6,990 nt of DNA from Planctomycetota bacterium (GTDB taxonomy: Bacteria; Planctomycetota; UBA11346). Location: positions 1 to 6,990 of the forward strand of contig JAHEDF010000198.1 in assembly GCA_024641365.1 (NCBI GenBank), in the 5' to 3' direction. Below are positions 1 through 5,653 of this stretch, in pieces; positions within the stretch are counted from its first letter, which is position 1, and each line of letters starts with the position of its first letter. The notes under the pieces are model-generated. The model had not been told where the DNA came from, made no database searches, and saw nothing but the letters and a program-made list of their open reading frames with translations. The translations under genes were made by a program, and so were the position numbers.

Positions 1-299
1 CCAGCCAATACCGCAAAACAAGCGGCTGCAATCCATGCCCACAGCGGTTCAGTTCGTTCCAATAACATAAATAAGACTAAAGCACCAACCGCACCCGCCG
101 TACTGAGTGCTGACACCCAGCGAATTAACCACCAGCCTACTAATAAAGAAATCATTGAAACTATAATAACCAGCAAACCGATAAATGCTGGTTGTTTTTG
201 CAGTATATCTAGATTCAAGTCGATAGTCGGCGTAGTTTGTGCATCAGCGCCATAAGCGACAGTCATTAAAAAAGTCAATAGCGCGAGCCGCCATATCAT
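1..299 (-). CDS. Exported or multi-pass membrane protein of unknown function, C-terminus beyond the window edge
   Basis: Reading from ATG at 299 gives 99 complete codons without a stop to the left edge, so this is the N-terminal part only. Residues 1-20 look like a signal peptide: Arg4, a hydrophobic core at about 5-16, and a possible cleavage after Ala-Asp-Ala (18-20). A short polar stretch follows (about 21-37). Then come strongly hydrophobic segments at roughly 38-58 (rich in Leu, Ile, Val and ending Gly-Trp-Trp), 64-80 and 86-99. The start overlaps the rarA stop as ATGA, so it is probably co-transcribed and translationally coupled with rarA. The Shine-Dalgarno signal is poor, which fits coupling. 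The glycine/tryptophan-rich membrane segments faintly recall the DUF4203/TMEM198-like type, but I cannot claim membership. Reading frame is fairly secure; function unknown. Confidence 0.7.
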   Translation of the reverse strand, partial: MIWRLALLTFLMTVAYGADAQTTPTIDLNLDILQKQPAFIGLLVIIVSMISLLVGWWLIRWVSALSTAGAVGALVLFMLLERTEPLWAWIAAACFAVLA

Positions 300-1567
300 G
301 TACGCGGTTTCCGACGTGCTTCCCACCATTCCAAACGTTTGGCAATTTCTTTTTCAAAACCAAATTGTCCGGGATGATAAAATTGTGCACCTAATAACGA
401 ATCCGGTAAGCATTGTTGACCAGCAAAATGATCTGGTGTGTCGTGGTCATACACATAACCCGCTTTGTAACCGAGTTCAGCCATTAATTCCGTCGGTGCA
501 TTGCGTAAAAATAATGGTACGCTGGCTCCCGGTTCTTTACGCACTGCTTCTGCGGCCGCAAAATAACTTTTTGTGCTATTCGATTTCGGTGCCGTGGCAC
601 AGGCAATGGTTGCGTGTGTTAACGGATAAATAGCTTCCGGTAATCCAATTTGTGAAACTGCGGTCATGGCAGCAGTGCAGGTCGTGAGTACCTGCGAATC
701 AGCTAGACCAACATCTTCGCTGGCGAAAATAACTAAACGTCTGGCAATAAAACGTGGATCTTCGCCGGCCTCAACTTGTCGCGCTAAATAATATAATGCT
801 GCTTGCACATCGCTGGCGCGCATGCTTTTAATAAAGGCACTTGCCACATCATAATGTTGTTCGCCAGCGCGATCATGATCGCTGACGGGATTCGCGGCCA
901 CTTGGGCGACGGTGGCCGCATCAATTGGATGAGGGCGACACAATGCCCAGGCGCCATCAAGTAAAACTAATAAGCGACGTCCGTCACCAGCAGAAAAACG
1001 GAGCAAGGGATCACGTGCATTATCAGCAATTGCTAATCCTGGCAGACCATTGGGATGCGACGCAGCACGCTGTAATAATGCATCCAATGCAGCGACATCT
1101 AATCCTGCCAATTGAAACACACGACAACGTGACAACAGCGCACGATTAACTGAGAAACTTGGATTTTCAGTTGTGGCACCAACTAAAACAACGGTGCCAT
1201 TTTCAACATGTGGTAATAATGCATCTTGTTGCGATTTATTGAAACGGTGAATTTCATCAACAAACAATAACGTATGTTGTCCCATAGCCGCACATTTAGC
1301 GGCCTCATCAATTAATTTGCGTAATTCTGGTACGCCACCCAACACGGCGCTGAAGGGAATAAATCGTAATGATAATTGTTCTGCTAATAGGCGAGCAATA
1401 GTCGTTTTTCCGCATCCGGGTGGGCCCCATAATAAAATGCTGGGTAAATGTCCGGCTTGAATTAACCGTGTTAGAATTCCCTGCGGACCTAATAATTGTG
1501 GTTGCCCAACGACTTCATCGAGAGTGGTTGGGCGTATGCGTTCAGGAAGGGGAATCGTTGTCGACAC
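296..1567 (-). CDS. rarA: Replication-associated recombination protein A, RarA/MgsA (AAA+ ATPase)
   Basis: This 423-residue AAA+ ATPase belongs to the RarA/MgsA (Mgs1/WRNIP1) family, related to clamp-loader subunits, which acts in the cytoplasm at stalled replication forks and interacts with SSB. Walker A GPPGCGKT is at 48-55, Walker B LLFVDE at 100-105 followed by the family signature IHRFNKSQQD, sensor 1 GATTENPSF at 130-138, the arginine-finger region SRCR at 146-149, and a sensor 2-like GDGRR at 194-198. The helical tetramerisation part has the family blocks HYDVASAFIKSMR (238-250) and ARRLVIFASEDVG (275-287). The C-terminal block around 369-400 (Tyr-rich, HFAGQQCLP, FYHPGQ) is also typical. 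Length is close to E. coli RarA (447, from memory). The start is GTG: an in-frame TAG lies at 1577-1579 and the first internal Met is residue 95, after Walker A. All catalytic motifs look intact. Upstream is the DUF1573 gene (gap about 69 bases); downstream the membrane gene overlaps by ATGA. Confidence 0.96.
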   Translation of the reverse strand: MSTTIPLPERIRPTTLDEVVGQPQLLGPQGILTRLIQAGHLPSILLWGPPGCGKTTIARLLAEQLSLRFIPFSAVLGGVPELRKLIDEAAKCAAMGQHTLLFVDEIHRFNKSQQDALLPHVENGTVVLVGATTENPSFSVNRALLSRCRVFQLAGLDVAALDALLQRAASHPNGLPGLAIADNARDPLLRFSAGDGRRLLVLLDGAWALCRPHPIDAATVAQVAANPVSDHDRAGEQHYDVASAFIKSMRASDVQAALYYLARQVEAGEDPRFIARRLVIFASEDVGLADSQVLTTCTAAMTAVSQIGLPEAIYPLTHATIACATAPKSNSTKSYFAAAEAVRKEPGASVPLFLRNAPTELMAELGYKAGYVYDHDTPDHFAGQQCLPDSLLGAQFYHPGQFGFEKEIAKRLEWWEARRKPRT

Positions 1568-1636
1568 CCTGGCAGCCTATGCGTGGATTTACAATTGCGA
1601 ACCCCGACCCCAAGCGGGCATGTGTTAGTGTCGTAT

Positions 1637-2287
1637 TTATTTTCGAATGCTGGCAAAGATACGGAGCGTATGGCCTAAATTCGTATTAATTTTTAGCATG
1701 ACATTGGTTGCTTCAGTGGTCGCAGTCGGGGTGACGCTGATGACCCAGGTGCCATCATCATGATGATAGAGTTTTCCGCTTACCGCCGTTGATGAAGCAA
1801 TGACTTCAGTGGGATATTCGCCGATATCTTTCGGCATAGTAAAAGTAGCGACTTTCTCGGTCGCTGGATCGCCGATGTTCCAATATAAAAAAGTGGGGCT
1901 AATGCTCGGAAGATCTGCCAAATTAACGTTCACATGTAACAGGATCATCGCACCTTTATCATAATAAATTTGTATGGATTTTTGCTGTAAGCCACCCAAA
2001 TCAGCGGTGTCAAAACTAATGTCAATTTCGCCACGCTCGCCAGCTGCGAAGGTCATTTTTTCAATATCGGCCGATAAGCATCCACATGATGGTTCTAATT
2101 TGGTAATAGTCAGCGCATCACTACCGGTATTTTGAAAGGAAAATTTAGCGGTGATGGTGGTTTCATCTTTACTTGGCTTCAAATCTAATTTTTCAGTCGT
2201 GAACTGTAATTGAGCGGCACTGAGCGACGCCGCACAGCAACAACACCAACTTAGGCAAACAAGGAACCAACGCATGGCTCTAGTCAT
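1637..2287 (-). CDS. Secreted DUF1573-domain protein
   Basis: A 216-residue protein with an N-terminal signal peptide: Thr2-Arg3 and Arg6, a hydrophobic core at 7-20, and likely signal-peptidase cleavage near Ser-Ala-Ala (23-25). Residues about 27-120 match the DUF1573 pattern: an Ig-like beta domain with FQNTG (51-55), the hallmark SCGC at 67-70 and a later DIS-F-T strand. The second half (about 130-216) looks like another beta-rich module (FLYW, WVISVTPT). DUF1573 proteins are exported and have no defined biochemical role; they are abundant in Bacteroidota and Planctomycetota/Verrucomicrobiota. An in-frame ATG exists 42 bases further upstream (2329). I chose 2287 because AAAAAGG sits 4 bases before it, the signal peptide then has normal length, and a candidate promoter lies between the two ATGs. 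The run of four cysteines (15-18) in the signal peptide is odd but does not fit a lipobox. The gene is first in the minus-strand run leading to rarA. Confidence 0.88.
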   Translation of the reverse strand: MTRAMRWFLVCLSWCCCCAASLSAAQLQFTTEKLDLKPSKDETTITAKFSFQNTGSDALTITKLEPSCGCLSADIEKMTFAAGERGEIDISFDTADLGGLQQKSIQIYYDKGAMILLHVNVNLADLPSISPTFLYWNIGDPATEKVATFTMPKDIGEYPTEVIASSTAVSGKLYHHDDGTWVISVTPTATTEATNVMLKINTNLGHTLRIFASIRK

Positions 2288-2289
2288 AA

Positions 2290-2296
2290 TGCCTTT
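2290..2296 (-). promoter_or_regulatory. Ribosome binding site deciding the DUF1573 start
   Basis: On the minus strand an AAAAAGG purine run lies just before the ATG at 2287 with short spacing. The alternative upstream ATG at 2329 has only a weak GC-rich sequence before it. This supports the shorter 216-residue reading. Confidence 0.5.
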
Positions 2297-2313
2297 TTGA
2301 ATCGAGACGAGGC

Positions 2314-2322
2314 ATAATATCA
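2314..2322 (-). promoter_or_regulatory. Candidate extended -10 promoter for the DUF1573-rarA run
   Basis: On the minus strand the bases read TGATATTAT, a TGn extension plus TATTAT, one mismatch from the sigma-70 extended -10 consensus. Transcription would begin near 2306, giving a leader of about 20 bases that contains the AAAAAGG ribosome site of the ATG at 2287. There is no good -35 element at the usual spacing, which extended -10 promoters can tolerate. Pattern only; strength and sigma factor are unknown. Confidence 0.35.
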
Positions 2323-2417
2323 GGACCATCTGCGCCGCTCATTGTGTCTCCACTACCGCACGGTCTTACTAAAAAACAGCTCTTCTCAACGCGGAATTGT
2401 GTCACAGGATCGCGCAT

Positions 2418-3014
2418 ATGTACGACTTCTTACGCGGAACAGTCGCGAACCTTGATACCAGTGGGAATTTAAGCCTCGAAGTAGGCGGCGTCGGTTATTC
2501 ATTACGAATCAGTGAACAAACGCGTTCGCGCATTCCGTTAGATGGCAGCACGGTGTTAATTTATGTTCGCCTAGTCGTTCGCGAAGATGATTTAATTTTA
2601 TTTGGTTTTTATGATCCAGCAGAACGCGGTGCTTTTGATTTGTTGACCTCGGTGCAACAGATTGGTCCAGCGGTTGCGATGGGTATGTTATCTGAATTAG
2701 GGGTGGGCGAATTACGCCGCGCGTTAATTGCGCGCGATGTCGGACGTTTACGAAAAGTAAAAGGCGTTGGTCCAAAAAGTGCCGAGCGCATTGTTTTAGA
2801 ATTAACCGATAAAGTTGAGCGCATTCCAGCGCCATTGTTAACAACTGAAGTAGGTGTTGAACCGACTGGTACGGCTGCCATTGATGAAGCGCATCGAGCG
2901 TTGGTGGTATTGGGTTTTTCATCCAAAGAATCAGCCGATGCCTTGGCTAAAACGGCCAAGCCTGGTTTGTCACCCGAAGAATTATTACGAGGTGCGCTCA
3001 GCTTGTTACGTTAA
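2418..3014 (+). CDS. ruvA: Holliday junction branch migration complex subunit RuvA
   Basis: A 198-residue protein that recognises four-way junctions as a tetramer and loads the RuvB motor during recombinational repair and fork reversal. Domain I (about 1-64) is the OB fold and carries the acidic-pin pair Glu56-Asp57 in VVREDD. Domain II (about 65-135) has two helix-hairpin-helix DNA-binding motifs: SVQQIGPAVAMGML (78-91) and KVKGVGPKSAERIVLEL (113-129). A flexible linker (about 136-152) leads to domain III (about 153-198), the RuvB-contacting three-helix bundle, with EAHRALVVLGF at 157-167. Length is normal for the family. The ATG at 2418 gives the typical short N-terminus (MYDFLRG); a TTG seven codons upstream would add an atypical tail. 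AGGA at 2406-2409 is a plausible ribosome site. ruvB and ruvC are not next to it: it is alone, divergent from the DUF1573-rarA run and convergent with a small unknown gene. Confidence 0.96.
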   Translation: MYDFLRGTVANLDTSGNLSLEVGGVGYSLRISEQTRSRIPLDGSTVLIYVRLVVREDDLILFGFYDPAERGAFDLLTSVQQIGPAVAMGMLSELGVGELRRALIARDVGRLRKVKGVGPKSAERIVLELTDKVERIPAPLLTTEVGVEPTGTAAIDEAHRALVVLGFSSKESADALAKTAKPGLSPEELLRGALSLLR

Positions 3015-3074
3015 TTAGGCTGTTCGTATTTTGAGTATTATAAATGTTCGACCAATCATTTAAACTTATTTTTT

Positions 3075-3159
3075 ACAAGAGTAACGGAGGAACGGAGAAA
3101 ACATAACAAGTATGTATTTTCTTGTTGAACGGTCTTCTCTGTTTCTCCGTTCCTCTTGT
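3075..3159. repeat. Interrupted inverted repeat between convergent genes, candidate transcription terminator
   Basis: GGAACGGAGAAA (3089-3100) is perfectly complementary to TTTCTCCGTTCC (3142-3153), and ACAAGA (3075-3080) to TCTTGT (3154-3159). An 8-base bulge on the left side (3081-3088) contains an extra copy of AACGGAG (3083-3089, repeated at 3091-3097). Alternative stems compete: AACAAG/CTTGTT (3105-3110 with 3121-3126), and GAACGG/CCGTTC (3127-3132 with 3147-3152). A five-T run follows at 3163-3167, so it could terminate ruvA transcripts. On the minus strand the sequence after the stem is A-rich rather than T-rich, so bidirectional termination is less certain. It could instead be a dispersed genomic repeat. 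Confidence 0.6.
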
Positions 3160-3198
3160 TCATTTTTAATAAGTATTTTTTACAGAATAAATTTTAAA

Positions 3199-3519
3199 TT
3201 AAATACCCTTACGGTCAAATGCGCGTTCAATGACGCCAGGCAAATGATCGGAAGCATTTCTTAGATCAGTCGTATCACCATGAATGGCGGTAAAGAAATC
3301 CGCGCCGCGTTCTGTCGGTTTGATACCCACCATGACAAACGTCATGCCACTTAACACCACTTGCAAAGCTTTGCGCTGATCTTCGCTCAAGCCCTCTAAA
3401 CCAGGTACGCCGGATGCAGCATTATTGTGTGAACCGTCAAATTGATCGGTTGGCGCTGGGGTTGGTGCAGGCGTTGACTTCCCGACTCCTGGGAACTGGA
3501 GGATCTTATCGTCATTCAT
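3199..3519 (-). CDS. Small protein of unknown function with Pro-rich N-terminal linker
   Basis: A 106-residue protein I do not recognise. Residues 1-15 are polar with a hydrophobic patch (ILQFPGVG). Residues 16-40 are low-complexity (PAPTPAPT, then Asn/Gly/Ala-rich) and probably disordered. Residues 43-106 look like a compact folded domain: a helix (SEDQRKALQVVLSG, 45-58), a hydrophobic strand (TFVMVGI, 60-66), then KPTERGADFFTAIHGD (67-82) and a helical end with DHLPGVIERAFDRKGI (91-106). There is no signal peptide or true transmembrane segment. Coding is supported by protein-like composition with a clear disordered-then-folded pattern. No good Shine-Dalgarno precedes the ATG, so the start is tentative. 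It is convergent with ruvA and divergent from the TrmJ-like gene, so it is probably monocistronic. Function unknown. Confidence 0.7.
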   Translation of the reverse strand: MNDDKILQFPGVGKSTPAPTPAPTDQFDGSHNNAASGVPGLEGLSEDQRKALQVVLSGMTFVMVGIKPTERGADFFTAIHGDTTDLRNASDHLPGVIERAFDRKGI

Positions 3520-3556
3520 GAAAGCGAGGCTGAGCGAAAGGGAACGGATGCAAGTG

Positions 3557-3597
3557 GCAATGGGGTGAGATTCCTACTGGACTTCCCTTGCCATTGC
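3557..3597. repeat. Inverted repeat in the divergent region before the TrmJ-like gene
   Basis: GCAATGG (3557-3563) and CCATTGC (3591-3597) are perfect 7-base complements separated by 27 bases. They lie in the 101-base gap between the divergent small gene and the TrmJ-like gene. This could be a leader hairpin or a regulator site; a stem this short with a long loop could also be chance. Confidence 0.25.
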
Positions 3598-3620
3598 TGG
3601 CTGGGCGTGACGCTGTGGCC

Positions 3621-4451
3621 ATGTCGACAAACGAGAGCCCATTAGCGGATTTTTGTGTCATCTTAGTACGAACACAGGGCCCAGTAAATTTAGGTATGAT
3701 TGCGCGGTTGTGTGGCAACCTGGGTATTACAGATCTGCGTTTAGTAACGCCATTGTGCGAAATTAATTGTGCCGAAACACGCATGTTCGCCACCCATTCC
3801 AAAGATTTTATTTTGGATGCACCTATTTATGAATCGCTCGCGGAGGCTTTACATGGTTGTACGCACGCAATTGGAACGAGTGCACGCAATCGTCGTGATG
3901 ATGCCGGTGAAAGTTTAACGCTGGATGATATTCCGTCATTTAAAAAGCGGCGTAATGCTGGGCGGATTGCCTTGGTTTTTGGAAATGAAGCACATGGATT
4001 AAATGATGCAGAAATGATTCAATGCCAAGGATTATTACACTTGGCTACATATGGTCCAAATTATAGTTATAATTTATCACAAGCTGTTGGCATTACGTTA
4101 TATCATTTAGCGACAGCCATCATGCCGCCAACGGCGAAGCAGGTTCCAAGCGCTGCTCGTGAACGCGTCGAGATTTTATACCAATTTTGGTTTGCGTCTT
4201 TAGATCGCTTTCAATATTTTAAAAAGACGGACCGCGATCGTTTTGCAGGACATTTACAGCGGCTATTTAATCGCATTGATTTAACAGATTATGATGTGCA
4301 ATTGCTGTGGGGGATGCTCGCGCAATTTCATTATTTTGCATTTGGCGATCGTGGGCCAGCTGCGCCAATTGCCAACGACATAGCCCACGACATAGGCATG
4401 CTCGATAATAATGTAGACGAATCGACCATAGCGCAGGAACAGCCGCTATGA
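3621..4451 (+). CDS. TrmJ-like SPOUT-family tRNA/rRNA 2'-O-methyltransferase
   Basis: A 276-residue SPOUT (SpoU/TrmH-class) RNA methyltransferase of the TrmJ type, which uses S-adenosylmethionine to methylate a ribose 2'-OH; E. coli TrmJ modifies tRNA position 32. Motif 1 is at about 20-35 (VNLGMIARLCGNLG, with the RNA-contacting Arg29). GTSARNRRD is at 85-93. Motif 2 is ALVFGNEAHGL (117-127), with the family's FGxExxGL pattern. Motif 3 is SYNLSQAVGITLYHL (149-163). These form the trefoil-knot cofactor site. Residues about 175-250 are helical and resemble the TrmJ C-terminal extension; the last 20 or so are polar and probably disordered. The ATG at 3621 puts the first strand (CVILVRTQGP) near the N-terminus; in-frame GTG (3615) and TTG (3588) are possible alternatives and no start has a clear ribosome site. 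Target position cannot be told from sequence. Overlaps the next gene by ATGA. Confidence 0.88.
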   Translation: MSTNESPLADFCVILVRTQGPVNLGMIARLCGNLGITDLRLVTPLCEINCAETRMFATHSKDFILDAPIYESLAEALHGCTHAIGTSARNRRDDAGESLTLDDIPSFKKRRNAGRIALVFGNEAHGLNDAEMIQCQGLLHLATYGPNYSYNLSQAVGITLYHLATAIMPPTAKQVPSAARERVEILYQFWFASLDRFQYFKKTDRDRFAGHLQRLFNRIDLTDYDVQLLWGMLAQFHYFAFGDRGPAAPIANDIAHDIGMLDNNVDESTIAQEQPL

Positions 4452-5404
4452 GTTGGTTTAGAACAGCAACATTTCATGAACAATTACGCGTCATGTTGCA
4501 GGCTGGTCTACCAATAGCCGAAAGCGTGCGGCAAAGCGGTATGACGGCTGGTGGATTTTACGCTGCCCAGGCTCCGTCTTGGGCCTCGGCGCTCAGCAAT
4601 GGACAAGCGCTGAGTGATGTCATGTGCTCGGCTGGATGTGCGCCATTTGATGTGGCGCTCATTCAAGCAGGAGAAAAAAGTGGACACCTCCCAGAATTAT
4701 GTGCAGATATTGCTAGTCATTATCGGCATGCGATATCGTTGCGTAATTTAGTAATAGGGCGATTAATTTATCCCGTATTTTTAATTCATATTGCCTTAAT
4801 AGCGGCAGCATTTCCTCCTGTATTTATGCAAGGTAAATCAGCGCTCTATTTAATAGCTGGTCCAATCGGATTGTGGCTATTATTAAGTGCCAGTTGGTTG
4901 GTGTGGCATATTTTACCAAATGGTGCCAAAGCACGAATTGCCTTAGGCAAAGGTATTGGGTTTGTGGTGTGGCCATTAATTGCTTCGAATATTTGTTCCG
5001 TATTACGCGCAGCATTAAAGGCCGGTATGCTTGCACCTGATGCTTTGGAATTAGCTGCTGGTGCCTGCGGTAATCGTGTCGTCGGCGACCGTTTGCGCCA
5101 AGCAGGGGGACAAGTGCGGCACGGACAACTGGCAGATGTCACCGCAGCATTAACAGTGAGTGGATTACCAGTGCTGGTGCTTGATTTATGTCGCAGTGGT
5201 GAAAAAGCAGGATCACTTGACGATAATTTAGGACAGGCAACAAGCGTGATGCGCGAGTCATTTCGCTTACGTAGCGAATGGCTTGCCCGAGTTGCGTGTG
5301 GTGTAATTTACGGTGGAGCGATGATCTTGGCGGTTGTGGTCGTCATCAGTTTTTGGATGGGATACCTAGGTATGATCAATGATGTCATGAAAGACATCGA
5401 GTGA
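4448..5404 (+). CDS. Short GspF/PilC-family inner-membrane platform protein
   Basis: A 318-residue protein with two copies of the T2SSF domain. The first (about 6-115) has FHEQLRVMLQAGLPI (9-23) and AGEKSG (74-79). The second (about 180-300) has VLRAALKAGM (185-194) and SGEKAG (250-255). Predicted membrane segments lie at about 101-123, 132-156 and 284-306, the three-segment topology of GspF/PilC. Family members are the inner-membrane platform that couples the assembly ATPase to (pseudo)pilus growth in type II secretion and type IV pili. Usual length is about 400; this one lacks the roughly 60-residue N-terminal region before the first domain. No other secretion gene is in the window, so its partner system is unknown. 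AGGA at 4435-4438 is a reasonable ribosome site, and the start overlaps the TrmJ-like stop as ATGA, implying coupled translation. Confidence 0.88.
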   Translation: MSWFRTATFHEQLRVMLQAGLPIAESVRQSGMTAGGFYAAQAPSWASALSNGQALSDVMCSAGCAPFDVALIQAGEKSGHLPELCADIASHYRHAISLRNLVIGRLIYPVFLIHIALIAAAFPPVFMQGKSALYLIAGPIGLWLLLSASWLVWHILPNGAKARIALGKGIGFVVWPLIASNICSVLRAALKAGMLAPDALELAAGACGNRVVGDRLRQAGGQVRHGQLADVTAALTVSGLPVLVLDLCRSGEKAGSLDDNLGQATSVMRESFRLRSEWLARVACGVIYGGAMILAVVVVISFWMGYLGMINDVMKDIE

Positions 5405-5653
5405 GTGATTGCTAAGCATGCCGCGCGAGGTCTGCGGGACATCATGGTGATAAAGGCAACGTCGGATAATTAGACACGGTCCGATCCCAAATGGGTGATT
5501 GTTGATATAGAGAACAGTTTTCACGGCATTACTCACTCAAACACTGCTCGGCTTGCGGCAACAGTCACTTCCTTTGTTGGGTAATTGCTTCTAGCATGTG
5601 CGGCCCTTGTCAGCGCAACCTGGACATGCAGGTAAATTAGTGCAGGAGAAGCC
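5405..5653. other. Intergenic region before the sensor gene, possible structured leader
   Basis: No convincing gene is present in these 249 bases. GCATGT (5594-5599) and ACATGC (5624-5629) are perfect complements. GCG (5600-5602) and CGC (5614-5616) could extend the stem inside them, just upstream of the ribosome site of the sensor gene. Another weak pair is TCGGA (about 5462-5466) with TCCGA further on. No recognised riboswitch class, clear sigma-70 promoter or T-run terminator was seen. The gap suggests the sensor gene has its own promoter here. Confidence 0.35.
5644..5648 (+). promoter_or_regulatory. Ribosome binding site fixing the GTG start of the sensor gene
   Basis: AGGAG lies 5 bases before GTG at 5654, an optimal position. 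An in-frame TAA at 5633-5635 rules out a start further upstream, and the first transmembrane segment begins just after this GTG. Confidence 0.75.

Noticed and set aside
298..1149. Plus-strand open frames opposite rarA
   Set aside because: They lie wholly against the highly conserved rarA frame, have no domain-like sequence (His/Gln-rich runs) and no ribosome sites.
2342..2372. Possible sigma-70 promoter for ruvA (TTGTGT with a TACTAA-like -10)
   Set aside because: The -10 matches consensus at only about three of six positions, so it is not better than chance in a 130-base region.
2509..2959. Minus-strand open frames opposite ruvA
   Set aside because: Antisense shadows of a complete, canonical RuvA; no recognisable protein features.
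3512..3802. Minus-strand open frame overlapping the start of the TrmJ-like gene
   Set aside because: It runs opposite SPOUT motif 1 and overlaps the small gene's start; composition is that of a shadow frame.
4824..5142. Minus-strand open frames opposite the GspF-like gene
   Set aside because: Antisense to conserved T2SSF repeats and membrane segments; translations look random.
5421..5440. CCGC/GCGG pair after the GspF-like gene as a terminator
   Set aside because: Only four base pairs and no following T-run.
5448..5475. Tiny ATG-to-TAG frame of about nine codons in the gap before the sensor gene
   Set aside because: Too short to support, no convincing ribosome site and no attenuator-like codon bias.
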